Shown here: positions 26,177 through 35,280 of the stretch, one piece after another
How the letters are laid out: each line of letters starts with the position of its first letter
How positions within the stretch are numbered: position 1 is the stretch's first letter
Assembly (NCBI RefSeq): GCF_000024425.1
Contig: NC_013946.1
Span: 124,001 to 188,000 of the forward strand
From: Meiothermus ruber DSM 1279
GTDB taxonomy: Bacteria; Deinococcota; Deinococci; Deinococcales; Thermaceae
DNA: 64,000 nucleotides
Direction: 5' to 3'
Made by a program: the position numbers and the translations under genes
Notes under the pieces: model-generated
What the model saw: the letters and a program-made list of their open reading frames with translations, nothing else
The model's database searches: none
What the model was told of the DNA's origin: nothing

Positions 26177-26187
26177 ACTTAGTAAGT
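26177..26187. promoter_or_regulatory. Palindrome ACTTAGTAAGT, candidate ROK operator
   Basis: An 11-base palindrome at about +5 to +20 of the ROK/glucose-transporter promoter. AT-rich palindromes with TTAGT/ACTAA cores are what NagC/XylR-type ROK proteins bind. Suggests autoregulation. Confidence 0.45.
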
Positions 26188-26198
26188 TTAGCGAACGA

Positions 26199-26228
26199 AC
26201 TATATCCCAGCCCGCCCGGCACTGTCAA
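26199..26228 (-). promoter_or_regulatory. Promoter of the ROK-glucose transporter unit
   Basis: On the minus strand a perfect TTGACA (26228-26223) and TATAGT (26204-26199) are 18 bases apart, leading to the ROK start at 26152. Confidence 0.65.
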
Positions 26229-26235
26229 TCGTTGG

Positions 26236-26700
26236 TCAAGTCCGCCGGGGTGAAAGCCGCTCGGCAGAGTCGAGCCACAGGGTGACCGGGCCGTCGTTGA
26301 TCAGGTGCACCTGCATATGGGCCTGGAAGACCCCGGTTTCAACCGGCAAGCCCTGCCCAGCTAGTAAATCGCAAAACTGCTCGTACAGGCGCCGGCCCAC
26401 CGCTGGCGGTGCTGCTTCTACAAAGCTGGGCCGGTTGCCCCTGCGGGTATCGCCATAGAGGGTGAACTGCGAGACCACCAGCACCCCGCCCCCCACATCG
26501 GCCAGCGCCAGGTTCATCTTGCCTTCGGCATCGGCAAAGACTCGCAAACCAGCAATTTTGCGGGCCAGGTAGGCGGCATCCTCGAGGGTGTCGTGCTGAC
26601 CGACCCCCAGCAGCACCAACAGCCCCCGCCCAATCTGCCCGACGATATGGCCGTCTACCTCTACACTGGCCTGGGAAACCCGCTGAACCACCGCACGCAC
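26236..26700 (-). CDS. dtd: D-aminoacyl-tRNA deacylase
   Basis: 154 residues, the normal length of Dtd. It removes D-amino acids (and glycine) mischarged on tRNA. Family motifs are all present: [17 protein letters not shown] at the N-terminus, [19 protein letters not shown] (the SQFTL active-site motif) and the C-terminal cross-subunit NDGPVT, including the Gly-cis-Pro pair. It stands alone; the ROK promoter begins within its 3' end region and reads the same way. Confidence 0.93.
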   Translation of the reverse strand: MRAVVQRVSQASVEVDGHIVGQIGRGLLVLLGVGQHDTLEDAAYLARKIAGLRVFADAEGKMNLALADVGGGVLVVSQFTLYGDTRRGNRPSFVEAAPPAVGRRLYEQFCDLLAGQGLPVETGVFQAHMQVHLINDGPVTLWLDSAERLSPRRT

Positions 26701-26771
26701 GGCTCAACAATAACAAGGGGGCAGGGAAAAGGCGAGGGGCTTTACCCTTGCAATAAACTGCGTGCTAGGGC

Positions 26772-27602
26772 TTAGCGGGGGGCTGCAAACAACGCCACCG
26801 TGCCGGGGCCGGTATGAGCCGCCACCGCCGGGCCGCACGCGCGCACGTCCTCGACGATCACGCCTTCCTGGCTGATTAGCCTGCGCAACTCCTCGGCCCC
26901 CTGGGGGTTGTAGGCGTGGGCCAGCACCACCCGGGCTCCTTCGGGGAAGGCTTTGTGGAAGGCCTCGGCAAGCTGCTGCAAACCCCTGTGCCAGCCCCGG
27001 GCCCGCTCAAGGGGCCGCACCAGCCCGTCCCGAACCTCCAGCACCGGCAGCAGCTTCAAAAGCGAGCCGATGAAATGCTGCAGTCCGCCGATGCGCCCGC
27101 CCCGGTGCAGGTACTCCAGCGTGGCCGGCAGCACGAAGCCGCGTATGCGCTGCACCAGCGGCGCGATGGCCTCTTCCAGCCGATCCCAGGGCACCCCCGC
27201 GGCCAGCTTGCGCCGCACTTCCTCGATCACAAAAGAAAGCCCGCCGTTCAGGGTCAGGCCGTCAATCACCTTGACGCGGTTGCCAAATTGTTCGGCCACC
27301 TTGCGGGCGGTCGAATAGGTGCCCGAGAGCTTGCTGGAGACGTGCACCGAGACGATGCGGTCGAATTTCTCGAGCAAAGCTTTATACAAAGCTTCCAGAT
27401 CGGCTGCCGAAACCTGGCTGGTGCTTACCTTCTTGCCCGCGAGCTGGGCCTGGATTACCTGGTCGGGGGTCATCTCGAGGTAGTCGCGGTAGCTCTGGCC
27501 CTCGAGGATGACCTGCTGGGGAACCAGGTAGATGCCTCGCTCGAGGGCTTCTTGCGGTGAAAGGCCCAGGGTCGAGTCGGCCACGAAGGCGGTGCGTTCC
27601 AT
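26772..27602 (-). CDS. DegV-family fatty-acid-binding protein (copy 1)
   Basis: 276 residues. DegV (FakB-type) proteins hold a fatty acid and present it to the FakA kinase. The N-terminal strand AFVADSTLGLSPQEALERG, the KKVSTSQVSAADLEALY segment and VSVHVSSKLSGTYSTARKVAEQF are family marks; the serine of SSKLSGTY and the TSQ threonine contact the carboxylate. R-GRIGG (LEYLHRGGRIGGLQHF) and the C-terminal HTGPGTVA are present. A second DegV gene is immediately upstream on the same strand. Confidence 0.87.
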   Translation of the reverse strand: MERTAFVADSTLGLSPQEALERGIYLVPQQVILEGQSYRDYLEMTPDQVIQAQLAGKKVSTSQVSAADLEALYKALLEKFDRIVSVHVSSKLSGTYSTARKVAEQFGNRVKVIDGLTLNGGLSFVIEEVRRKLAAGVPWDRLEEAIAPLVQRIRGFVLPATLEYLHRGGRIGGLQHFIGSLLKLLPVLEVRDGLVRPLERARGWHRGLQQLAEAFHKAFPEGARVVLAHAYNPQGAEELRRLISQEGVIVEDVRACGPAVAAHTGPGTVALFAAPR

Positions 27603-27682
27603 GGTTACCTCCTGGCTGGCGGATTTAATCCAGCATACCAGAAGTCCTCCCCCAGCCAGATTGGCCGCAAAGCGGGGCTGGC

Positions 27683-28522
27683 CTAGAGGCTGTAGGCATA
27701 GAACCCGTACACCCCCGGCCCGGTATGGGTCGAGATCACCCCGCCGATGCTGGTAGTGAGGCGTTCCTCCAGGGGCAGCCCGGCGGCCTGCACGGCGGCC
27801 TTGAAGGCGGCCAGGTCGCTTTCTTCGGCGTTGTAGAGGTAGTAGATGCGGATTTTCTGGCGGCCTGCAGCCCAGCTTTTGAGGGCTTCGACCATCTCGG
27901 CCAGGGCTTTCTTCTCACCCCGGGCCCGGCCTGCGGCCTCTACCCGCCCATCTTTCAGAGTCAGGATCGGCTTGATGCCCAATAGGCTGCCCAGCAGGGC
28001 CTGGGCCCCGCCGATGCGCCCGTTTTTCTTGAGGTAGTCCAGGGTAGCCAGGGTAAAGCGCACCGTGTGGTCGGCGCGGATGCGCTCGAGCTCCACCAAG
28101 ACCTGCCCCAGGTCGGCCCCCTGGTCGAGCAGCTCCTTGGCCCGCTCGACCATCATCCCAATGCCCATGCTGGCGGCCTGGGTATCGAAGATGGTCACCT
28201 TGCCCGGAAACTCCTGGCTGGCGAGCTGGGCCGACTGCACGGTGCCGGAAAGTTTGGAGGAGATGTGAATCGAGAGCACGTGATCGGCTTTCTGCAAGGC
28301 CCGCTCGTAGGCCAGCTTGAAGTCGGTGGGGGAGGGCTGGCTGGTGCTGGGCATTCCGGCCCCGGCCTTAACCCCTTCGAAGATATCGCTGGGGGTAATC
28401 TCAACCCAGTCCTTGTGGATTTTGCCCTTGAAGTTGACGTATAGAGGCACTATTTCGACGCCCATCTCGGCGGCGCGGCTCTGTAGGTCGGAGGTCGAGT
28501 CGGTTACGATGGCTATTTTCAT
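27683..28522 (-). CDS. DegV-family fatty-acid-binding protein (copy 2)
   Basis: 279 residues from ATG 28522 with CAGGAGCC upstream. MKIAIVTDSTSDLQSRAAEMG, MPSTSQPSPTDFKLAYE, VLSIHISSKLSGTVQSAQLA, LDYLKKNGRIGGAQALLGSLLGIKP and STHTGPGVYGFYAY match DegV/FakB. It is about one third identical by eye to its neighbour, so the pair may bind different chain types (saturated and unsaturated), as FakB1/FakB2 do; that division is inferred. Confidence 0.87.
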   Translation of the reverse strand: MKIAIVTDSTSDLQSRAAEMGVEIVPLYVNFKGKIHKDWVEITPSDIFEGVKAGAGMPSTSQPSPTDFKLAYERALQKADHVLSIHISSKLSGTVQSAQLASQEFPGKVTIFDTQAASMGIGMMVERAKELLDQGADLGQVLVELERIRADHTVRFTLATLDYLKKNGRIGGAQALLGSLLGIKPILTLKDGRVEAAGRARGEKKALAEMVEALKSWAAGRQKIRIYYLYNAEESDLAAFKAAVQAAGLPLEERLTTSIGGVISTHTGPGVYGFYAYSL

Positions 28523-28687
28523 CTTGGCTCCTGTTTCTGATCGTGCGCCCATCCGGGCCACCAGCGCCCTTGCGGGTCTGGTTGGGGAGTGGGCGAGGTG
28601 AAAAGCAGCACTTCTTCGTGGTGTAAGTCTAGCACAGGCTTTTATCCTTGCAAAAGCAAGGCTTTGAGCCATTGCTGGGCTTTTATA

Positions 28688-28716
28688 TTGTGCCAAACCA
28701 CACAAAATGATAAGGT
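28688..28716 (+). promoter_or_regulatory. Possible serA promoter
   Basis: TTGTGC (28688-28693) and TAAGGT (28711-28716), 17 bases apart, about 65 bases before serA. Upstream, CCTTGC-AAAA-GCAAGG (28646-28661) forms a short hairpin. The rest of the 259-base gap shows nothing else. Confidence 0.3.
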
Positions 28717-28781
28717 TTGAGGCGTGCTGCTTGGGGGCAAGCGTCCCCAACCCATCCCAAAAACAACCGAGGGCCAGAGCT

Positions 28782-30347
28782 ATGTGGAAAGTGCTAGTGA
28801 CCGACGAGATGCGGCTGGGGGAGGTTAAGCACCCCCAGGTACGCCTGGACTACAAGCCCGGCATGGCGCGGGAGGAGCTGCTTCAGGTGATTGGCGCCTA
28901 CGATGCCCTGATTACCCGCAGCCGCACCCAGGTGGACGCCAGGGTGCTGGAGGCCGGGGTCAACCTGAAGGTGGTGGGCCGGGGTGGGGTGGGGGTGGAC
29001 AATGTAGACCTGGAAGCCGCCTCCCGCCGGGGCATCCTGGTGGTGAATGTGCCCGAGGCCAACACCCGCTCCGCCGCCGAGCTGGCCTGGGCTCTGTTGC
29101 TGGCTACGGCGCGGGGCCTGGTGGAGTCCGATCAGAAAATCCGGCAGGGCCAGTGGGATCGCAAGTACCTGGGCCTCGAGCTCAACCACAAGACCCTGGG
29201 CATCGTGGGCCTGGGGCGCATTGGGGGGCAGGTGGCCAAGTTCGCCAAGGGCTTCGATATGCGGGTGCTGGCCTACGACCCCTACATCCCGCGCAGCCGC
29301 GCCCAGACCCTGGGGGTCGAGCTTTTCGACGACCTGGCCGATATGCTGCGCCAGTGCCACTTCCTGACCGTGCACACCCCCCTCACCGAGGAGACCCGCG
29401 GCCTGATTGGCCGCCGCGAGCTCTACCTGCTGCCCAAAGGGGCGGTGGTGGTGAATGCCGCGCGGGGCGGCATTGTGGATGAAAAGGCCCTGGTGGAGGT
29501 TTTGAACGACGGACACCTGTGGGGGGCCGGGCTGGACGTGTTTGTGGAGGAGCCCCCCAACGCCGAACACCCCCTGGTACACCACCCCAAGGTGGTGCAC
29601 ACCGCCCACCTGGGGGCCAACACCATAGAGGCCCAGGAGCGGGTGGGGGAGGCGGTGCTCGAGCGGGTCATCGAGACCCTGCAGGGCAACCTGGCCCATG
29701 CCCTCAACACCGGCTTCGACGCCGAGGGCCTGCAACTCTTCTCGGCCTGGTTGCCGCTGGGTGAGGCTCTGGGCAAGCTGCTGGCCCAGATCACCCAGGG
29801 CCGTCCCCAGGCGGTGGAGGTCTCGTACTACGGCGATTTCGAGAAAAACCCCGATCCCATCGCCTCGGCGGTGGCCAAGGGCCTGCTGGAGCAGGTGCTG
29901 GAGGCTGGGGCTATCAACCTGGTCTCGGCCCGGCCGCTGCTGCGCGACCGGGGCATTGCGCTGGTGACCCGGCAGGTGCAGGAGCCGCTCGATTACCGCC
30001 AGGTGCTGGAGGTGCGCCTCGAGACCGACAAAGAGACCCGCAAGGTGCGGGGCGCGGTGCTGGGCGGCAAGCCCCGCATCGTGGGCATTGACGACCACAC
30101 GGTGGAGGCGGTGCCCAGGGGCTTTATGCTGGTCTGCATCAACCGCGACCGGCCTGGGGTGGTGGGCAAGGTGGGCACCCTGCTGGGCGAGAACAACATC
30201 AACATCGCGGGTATGCAGCTCGGTCGCGACAACCCCGGCGGCAAAGCCCTGTTTGTGCTGGCTATTGACGAACGGCCCGGCGAGGCGGTGCTCTCGGCCC
30301 TGCGCGGGCTGGATGTGCTGGAGCGGGTGGATTTGGCCGAGCTGTAG
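28782..30347 (+). CDS. serA: D-3-phosphoglycerate dehydrogenase
   Basis: 521 residues, the long (three-domain plus ACT) form of the first enzyme of serine synthesis. The substrate/NAD domain has VVGRGGVGVDNVDLEAA (catalytic Arg), the Rossmann motif LGIVGLGRIGGQVAKFAKG, NAARGGIVDEKAL, the catalytic Glu in DVFVEEPPNAEHPL and the His in HTAHLGANTIEAQ. The intermediate (ASB) domain begins near residue 310 and the C-terminal ACT domain (CINRDRPGVVGKVGTLLGENNINIAGMQLGRD) probably gives serine feedback. The start ATG 28782 was chosen because the protein then begins KVLVTDEM as homologues do. An aminotransferase gene follows. Confidence 0.93.
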   Translation: MWKVLVTDEMRLGEVKHPQVRLDYKPGMAREELLQVIGAYDALITRSRTQVDARVLEAGVNLKVVGRGGVGVDNVDLEAASRRGILVVNVPEANTRSAAELAWALLLATARGLVESDQKIRQGQWDRKYLGLELNHKTLGIVGLGRIGGQVAKFAKGFDMRVLAYDPYIPRSRAQTLGVELFDDLADMLRQCHFLTVHTPLTEETRGLIGRRELYLLPKGAVVVNAARGGIVDEKALVEVLNDGHLWGAGLDVFVEEPPNAEHPLVHHPKVVHTAHLGANTIEAQERVGEAVLERVIETLQGNLAHALNTGFDAEGLQLFSAWLPLGEALGKLLAQITQGRPQAVEVSYYGDFEKNPDPIASAVAKGLLEQVLEAGAINLVSARPLLRDRGIALVTRQVQEPLDYRQVLEVRLETDKETRKVRGAVLGGKPRIVGIDDHTVEAVPRGFMLVCINRDRPGVVGKVGTLLGENNINIAGMQLGRDNPGGKALFVLAIDERPGEAVLSALRGLDVLERVDLAEL

Positions 30348-30374
30348 CGTATGCCCAGCGATAAAATACCTGGC

Positions 30375-31433
30375 ATGTACCGCCCCCGCCTGCTCACCCC
30401 CGGCCCGGTGGAACTCCACCCCAGGGCCCTCGAGGCCCTCGCCCGCCCACAGCTTCACCACCGCAGCGACGCGGCCCGACAGGTTTTCCTCCAGGCCAAG
30501 ACCGGCCTCGAGGCCGCCTTCAAAACCCAGGGCCAGGTCTTGCTGCTCACCGGCTCCGGCACCGCCGCCATGGACGCCCTGGTGCAGAACCTCTTTGCAC
30601 CGGGGGCGCGGGTGCTGGTGCCGGTGCACGGCAACTTCTCCGAGCGCTGGGCCAAAATTGCCCAGCAGGCCGGGCTAGAGGTAGTGCGCCTGGAGCTCGA
30701 GTGGGGCCGGGTGGTGCGCCCGGAGCACCTGGAAAGCGCCCAGGGCCCCTTCGACGGCCTGCTCCTGACCCACTCCGAGTCCTCGACCGGGGCCCTCAAC
30801 GACGTGCGCACCCTGGCCCAGGCCTTCAAGGCCCGCTTCCCCGAGGGGCTGGTGGTGGTGGACGCTATCACCAGCCTGTTTGTAAGCGAGTTCGAGCTGG
30901 AGGGCTGGGGCCTGGACGCTGCCGCCTGTGGCTCGCAAAAAGGCATCATGTGCCCCCCAGGGCTGGGCTATGCGGCCCTCTCGCCCCGTGCGATCGAGCA
31001 CCTCAAGCCTCGAGGCTTCTACCTGAACCTGGCCTCCGAGCTCAAGGTGCAGAGCACGGGCGAGTCGGCCTGGACGCCGGCCATCAACCTGGTGGCTGCC
31101 ACCGCCGCGGTGCTGGCGGAACTGCTGCCCCGGCTGCCCGAGCACATCGCCCTCAAACAGCAGCAGAACGAGATCCTCTACGCCACCGGCCAGGAGCTTG
31201 GGCTAAAACCCGTGCCCGAGGTAAAAAGCCCCGCCACCACCTGCTTTTACCTGCCCGAGGGGGTGAGCTACGCCCAGGTCAAAGAGGCCTTCGCCGCGCG
31301 GGGTGCGACCATTATCGGCGGGCAGGGCCAGCTCAAGGGCAGGGTCTTTCGCCTCTCGCTGATGGGTTACTCCGACCTGTACGATGCGTATGCGGTGGCC
31401 CATATGATGCGCGAGGCCCTGCGCTTCGATTAG
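30375..31433 (+). CDS. Class V PLP-dependent aminotransferase (alanine/serine-glyoxylate or phosphoserine type)
   Basis: 352 residues from ATG 30375, which lies seven bases after a TAAAAT box (leaderless-style); ATG 30351 is an alternative. MYRPRLLTPGPVELHP is the class V aminotransferase start (TPGP). LLTGSGTAAMDALVQNL binds the PLP phosphate, VVVDAITSLFVSE carries the cofactor Asp and CGSQKGIMCPPGLGYAALS the Schiff-base Lys. Because it directly follows serA it may act as the phosphoserine aminotransferase of the pathway, as small class V enzymes do in related thermophiles; this role is inferred. Confidence 0.83.
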   Translation: MYRPRLLTPGPVELHPRALEALARPQLHHRSDAARQVFLQAKTGLEAAFKTQGQVLLLTGSGTAAMDALVQNLFAPGARVLVPVHGNFSERWAKIAQQAGLEVVRLELEWGRVVRPEHLESAQGPFDGLLLTHSESSTGALNDVRTLAQAFKARFPEGLVVVDAITSLFVSEFELEGWGLDAAACGSQKGIMCPPGLGYAALSPRAIEHLKPRGFYLNLASELKVQSTGESAWTPAINLVAATAAVLAELLPRLPEHIALKQQQNEILYATGQELGLKPVPEVKSPATTCFYLPEGVSYAQVKEAFAARGATIIGGQGQLKGRVFRLSLMGYSDLYDAYAVAHMMREALRFD

Positions 31434-31484
31434 ACGAAGGGTGGGCTTGGGCCGTAAAAATTCGAGACCCACAAAGGAGGTGGC

Positions 31485-32288
31485 ATGAAAGTTCAAGGCA
31501 AAGTGGTGGTGGTCACGGGCGGTGGCAGCGGCATGGGGCGGGCGCTGGTCTTGCGGCTGCTTAGCAAAGGGGCCCGGGTGGCGGCGGTGGATCTCAACGC
31601 GGCCAGCCTGCAAGAAACCGCCCAACTGGCCCAGGCCGCCGAGCGGCTCTCAACCCACGTGCTCAACATCACCCAGCGCGAGGCGGTGGAGGCCCTGCCT
31701 GCCGAGGTGATGGCCCGGCATGGGGCGGTGGACGGCCTGATCAACAACGCCGGCATTATCCAGCCCTTTGTGCGGGTCAACGACCTGGATTACGGTGCCA
31801 TCGAGCGGGTCATGAACGTCAACTTTTACGGCACCCTGTACATGACCAAGGCCTTTTTGCCGCACCTTTTGCAGCGCCCCGAGGCGCATATTGTGAACAT
31901 CTCGAGCATGGGTGGCTTCCTGCCGGTGCCGGGGCAGAGCGTGTACGGGGCCTCCAAGGCAGCGGTCAAGCTGCTGAGCGAGGGCCTGTTCGCCGAGCTG
32001 CTCGACACCCCGGTGCGGGTGACGGTGGTTTTTCCGGGGGCGGTGTCCACCAACATCACCGTCAACTCGGGGGTGGCGATCCGGGCCGCCGAGGGCCGCC
32101 AGCCGGCAGCCAGGCCCCTCGAGCCCGAGCGGGCTGCCCAGATTATCGTGGAGGGCATGGAACAGAACCGCTTCCGGGTGCTGGTGGGCTCGGATGCCCG
32201 GCTGATGGACTTCCTCTACCGCCTGTCCCCCGAGCGGGCCGCCCGCTTTATCTACCGGCAGATGCGCTCACTCTTGGGGGCTTCCTGA
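31485..32288 (+). CDS. Short-chain dehydrogenase/reductase
   Basis: 267 residues, classical SDR. Cofactor motif VVTGGGSGMGRAL (TGxxxGxG) with Asp in AAVDLNAASL suggesting NAD preference; LINNAGIIQPF; catalytic Ser in IVNISSMGGF and YxxxK in VYGASKAAVKLL; PGAVSTNI after it. The ATG is preceded by AAAGGAGGTGGC. The oxidoreductase substrate cannot be told. The first copy of the structured repeat begins about 15 bases after its stop. Confidence 0.87.
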   Translation: MKVQGKVVVVTGGGSGMGRALVLRLLSKGARVAAVDLNAASLQETAQLAQAAERLSTHVLNITQREAVEALPAEVMARHGAVDGLINNAGIIQPFVRVNDLDYGAIERVMNVNFYGTLYMTKAFLPHLLQRPEAHIVNISSMGGFLPVPGQSVYGASKAAVKLLSEGLFAELLDTPVRVTVVFPGAVSTNITVNSGVAIRAAEGRQPAARPLEPERAAQIIVEGMEQNRFRVLVGSDARLMDFLYRLSPERAARFIYRQMRSLLGAS

Positions 32289-32302
32289 GGCTGGAGGGCT
32301 TA

Positions 32303-32438
32303 TACGCATTTCGGTAGTATCGTTCAATGTGGCAAGCCTAAACGATACTACCGAAAGGCTTTTCTACTCCCTTCGGTCGGCTTGAATCCTTCACCTCTGC
32401 CTACGCAGGGCGGTGAAGGATTCAAGCAAAAACGGTAT
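32303..32438. repeat. Structured dispersed repeat, copy 1 (two hairpins)
   Basis: About 136 bases between the SDR and ubiA-like genes. Hairpin 1: 16-bp perfect stem, arms 32309-32324 (TTTCGGTAGTATCGTT) and 32341-32356. Hairpin 2: 16-bp perfect stem, arms 32380-32395 (GCTTGAATCCTTCACC) and 32412-32427, with a further CTGC...GCAG pairing in its loop. Between them TTTTCTACTCCCTTCGGT is shared with copy 2, as is the terminal AACGGTAT, which abuts the stop codon of the ubiA-like gene. Confidence 0.85.
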
Positions 32439-33298
32439 TAGAACCAGGTGTCCAGCAGAATTACCGCCAGCATCCCCAGGCTCACCACCACATTAGCCTG
32501 GAAGAAGGCCTGGTCTACCTTGCTCAGGTCATTGGGCCTCACCAGCTGATGCTCGTACCACAGCACCCCGCCCACCGCCAGCACCCCCACAAAGTAGGGC
32601 CAGCCCGCGCCGCAGAGCAGGCCGGTTAGCAGAAAAAAACCGAAGGTGAGGGCGTGGCAGGCCTGGGCGATGCGCAGGGCAGCAGGGAGGCCGAAGCGGG
32701 CCGGCACGCTGTGGATGCCGTTCTCGCGGTCGAACTGGTAGTCCTGGGTGGCGTAGAGGATGTCGAAACCGGCCAGCCAGAAGGCCGTACCGGCCCAGAG
32801 GGCGAACAAAGCGGGTTCAAAAGCCCCGGTAACGGCAATCCAGCCCCCGGCGGCGGCGGCCCCGATGGTCAGGCCCAGCCAGAAGTGGCACAGCCAGGTG
32901 AAGCGCTTGGTGTAGCTGTAGCCCACCAGAAAAAACACCGCCACCGGCAGCAGCTGGGCGGTGAGGGGGTTGAGGTTGAAGGCGGCCAGGGCCAGTAGCA
33001 GCAGGCCCACCACCGCCAGGGCCAGCACCTCGGCGGGTTTGACCAGCCCCCGGGGGAGGTGGCGTCCGGCGGTGCGGGGGTTGGCGGCGTCAATGGCCCG
33101 GTCAATCAGGCGGTTGAGGGCCATGGCCCCGGTGCGGGCCCCCACCATGGCCACCGTAACCCAGGCGAACACCTCCCAGCCCGGCCAGCCCCGGGCGGCC
33201 AGCAGCATGCCGCCGTAGGCAAAGGGGAGGGCGAAGAGGGTGTGCTCGAAGCGGACGAGCTCGAGGTAGGTTTTGAACCGGTGCGAGATAACCTGCAT
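32438..33298 (-). CDS. UbiA-family prenyltransferase (MqnP/UbiA type)
   Basis: 286 residues, about eight or nine membrane segments. The two magnesium/diphosphate-binding motifs are seen as [15 protein letters not shown] (N-x3-D-x3-D, about residues 62-76) and [16 protein letters not shown] (D-x3-D-x3-D). [17 protein letters not shown] is the family N-terminus. It joins a prenyl chain to an aromatic acid in quinone synthesis. In the Deinococcus-Thermus phylum menaquinone is made by the futalosine route, in which this protein is MqnP; that assignment is by taxonomy, not by sequence alone. Confidence 0.85.
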   Translation of the reverse strand: MQVISHRFKTYLELVRFEHTLFALPFAYGGMLLAARGWPGWEVFAWVTVAMVGARTGAMALNRLIDRAIDAANPRTAGRHLPRGLVKPAEVLALAVVGLLLLALAAFNLNPLTAQLLPVAVFFLVGYSYTKRFTWLCHFWLGLTIGAAAAGGWIAVTGAFEPALFALWAGTAFWLAGFDILYATQDYQFDRENGIHSVPARFGLPAALRIAQACHALTFGFFLLTGLLCGAGWPYFVGVLAVGGVLWYEHQLVRPNDLSKVDQAFFQANVVVSLGMLAVILLDTWF

Positions 33299-33331
33299 AT
33301 CCTGAAGGCCAGTTTACCCTGGGCCGGGGGT

Positions 33332-34168
33332 TTATTCTGGGCCCCTGGCTACCGGACGGCTGGGGTCGGAGACCCAGTCGCTCCAGGAACCGGCGTAGAG
33401 CCGGGCCTGTTTGCCCGCTAGCTCCAGCGCCAGCACATTGGCCGTGGCCGAGACACCCGAGCCGCAGTAGACGATAATCTCGCCCTCGAGACCCTCGAAA
33501 CGTTTTCGCTGTTCTTCGGCGGGTTTGAACCTGCCCGAGGCCTCCAGGCTGTCCAGCCAGTTGCGGTTGATGGCCCCCGGAATGTGGCCGGCCACCGGGT
33601 CTATGGGCTCCACCTCGCCCCGGTAGCGCTCGGGGGCCCTGGAATCTATCAGCACCGTACCTGCCGGGCGATGGGCTACAAAATTGGCGTCCACCACCAT
33701 CTCGGGCTGGGGGTGGGGCTTGAAGGTGGTGGGGGCATACTCAACCGCCGCGGTAGAAACCTCGTAACCCGCTGCTCGCCAGGCCCCGATGCCGCCGTCC
33801 AGCACGGCCACCTGCCCGTGGCCCAGCCAGCGCAGGAGCCACCACAGGCGCGGGGCATACATGCCGCCCACGGGGGGGTCGTCGTAGGCCACCACAAAAT
33901 GCTCGTTGCCGATGCCGGCCCTGCCCAGGGTCTGGGCCAGGGCCTCCGGGGTGGGCAGGGGATGGCGGCCCCCCCGGCGGTCGGGCCGCACCGGCGCCGA
34001 GAGGTCTTGCTCCAGGTCGAGAAACAGAGCGCCAGGGAGGTGCCCGGCTGTGTAGGCCTGCCGACCGGCTGAGGGGTCTTGCAGGGAAAAACGACAGTCC
34101 ACAATCCGGAGCCGCTCGTCGCCTAGGTGTTCGTGCAGCCATTGGGCGCTGACCAGTGGAGAAGGCAT
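33332..34168 (-). CDS. Sulfurtransferase, thiosulfate/3-mercaptopyruvate type (two rhodanese domains)
   Basis: 278 residues with tandem rhodanese domains. The first, inactive domain has [19 protein letters not shown] and [12 protein letters not shown]; the second has [28 protein letters not shown] and the active-site loop [22 protein letters not shown]-[ST]-A is the loop of 3-mercaptopyruvate sulfurtransferases (SseA) rather than the CRKG loop of rhodanese proper. Stand-alone gene, divergent from the AcuI-like gene with 69 bases between. Confidence 0.9.
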   Translation of the reverse strand: MPSPLVSAQWLHEHLGDERLRIVDCRFSLQDPSAGRQAYTAGHLPGALFLDLEQDLSAPVRPDRRGGRHPLPTPEALAQTLGRAGIGNEHFVVAYDDPPVGGMYAPRLWWLLRWLGHGQVAVLDGGIGAWRAAGYEVSTAAVEYAPTTFKPHPQPEMVVDANFVAHRPAGTVLIDSRAPERYRGEVEPIDPVAGHIPGAINRNWLDSLEASGRFKPAEEQRKRFEGLEGEIIVYCGSGVSATANVLALELAGKQARLYAGSWSDWVSDPSRPVARGPE

Positions 34169-34237
34169 GCCAACAGCCTAACACTGCCAGCGGAGACGGA
34201 TTGTGCTTGCCCAGCGCCCATCGGGTAATCTAGGGCC

Positions 34238-35218
34238 ATGCAAACCTTCAAGGCACTGGTGGTGGAATCGGGCGACCCCTACACCGCCCAGATCCGGCAG
34301 GCCCGCCTGGACGAGCTGCCGCCGGGTGAGGTGCTGGTGCGGGTGGCCTACAGCAGCCTCAATTACAAGGACGGCCTGGCCATTACCGGCGCGGGCAAGG
34401 TGATCCGCAATTTCCCCATGGTTCCGGGCATTGACCTGGCCGGCACGGTGCTGGAGTCGGCCTCGCCGGAGTACAAACCCGGCGACCCGGTGATCCTGAC
34501 CGGCTGGGGGGTGGGGGAGCGGCACTGGGGCGGGCTCTCGGAGCTGGCTCGAGTGCGCGGGGAGTGGCTGGTGCCCCTGCCCGAAGGGCTCACCCTAAAG
34601 CAGGCCATGGGCATTGGCACCGCGGGTTTTACCGCCATGCTGGCGGTGATGGCCCTCGAGGCCCATTCCATAGACCCCGCCAGAGAAGTGTTGGTCACCG
34701 GTGCAGCCGGGGGGGTGGGCAGCCTGGCCGTGGCGTTGCTGGCCCAGCGGGGTTACCGGGTGGTGGCCTCCACGGGCCGCCTGAGCGAAGAAACCTATCT
34801 GAAGTCGTTGGGCGCCAGCGAGATTCTGGATCGCGCGGTGCTCAGCGCGCCTGGCAAACCCCTCGAGTCCGAACGCTTTGGCGGGGCGGTGGACACCGTG
34901 GGCGGGGCGGTGCTGGCCGGGGTGCTGCCGCGCATGGCCTACGGCGGCAGCGTGGCGGCCTGCGGCAACGCCGGTGGGGCGAAGCTCGAGACCACCGTCT
35001 TCCCCTTTATTCTGCGCGGGGTTAACCTGCTGGGCATTGACTCGGTGATGTGCCCCAAAGAGAAGCGCCTCCTGGCCTGGCAGCGCCTGGCCCGCGAACT
35101 GCCCAAGCCCTTGCTGGAAGCCACCCTGCAAACCGTAAGCCTGGAGGAAGTACCGGTGCTGGCCCAGGCCATCCTGCAGGGTCGGGTGCGGGGGCGGGTG
35201 GTGGTAAAGCTGGACTGA
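34238..35218 (+). CDS. acuI: Zinc-free quinone-oxidoreductase-like reductase, YhdH/AcuI (acryloyl-CoA reductase) type
   Basis: 326 residues, medium-chain reductase fold. MQTFKALVVESGDPYTAQIR, SSLNYKDGLAITGAGKVIRNFPMVPGIDLAGTV and ILTGWGVGERHWGGLSELAR are YhdH/AcuI hallmarks, with the NADPH-binding [20 protein letters not shown]. It would reduce acryloyl-CoA or a similar enoyl group. A TAATCT box lies six bases before the ATG without a Shine-Dalgarno, so a leaderless message is likely. Confidence 0.85.
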   Translation: MQTFKALVVESGDPYTAQIRQARLDELPPGEVLVRVAYSSLNYKDGLAITGAGKVIRNFPMVPGIDLAGTVLESASPEYKPGDPVILTGWGVGERHWGGLSELARVRGEWLVPLPEGLTLKQAMGIGTAGFTAMLAVMALEAHSIDPAREVLVTGAAGGVGSLAVALLAQRGYRVVASTGRLSEETYLKSLGASEILDRAVLSAPGKPLESERFGGAVDTVGGAVLAGVLPRMAYGGSVAACGNAGGAKLETTVFPFILRGVNLLGIDSVMCPKEKRLLAWQRLARELPKPLLEATLQTVSLEEVPVLAQAILQGRVRGRVVVKLD

Positions 35219-35280
35219 ACTCCCTTCTCTCGTGTTTGCGCGGTGCTCAAACCGGGCTTTGTGCTTATGATGGTTGGGCC

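Noticed and set aside
28794-30629. A 611-codon minus-strand open frame opposite serA
   Set aside because: Antisense shadow of serA in high-GC DNA, low complexity (QH/AH/GV runs), no motif.
32303-32438. CRISPR-like or simple terminator pair
   Set aside because: Only two distant copies, no spacer periodicity; hairpin tails lack proper U-tracts and the linker between hairpins is also conserved.
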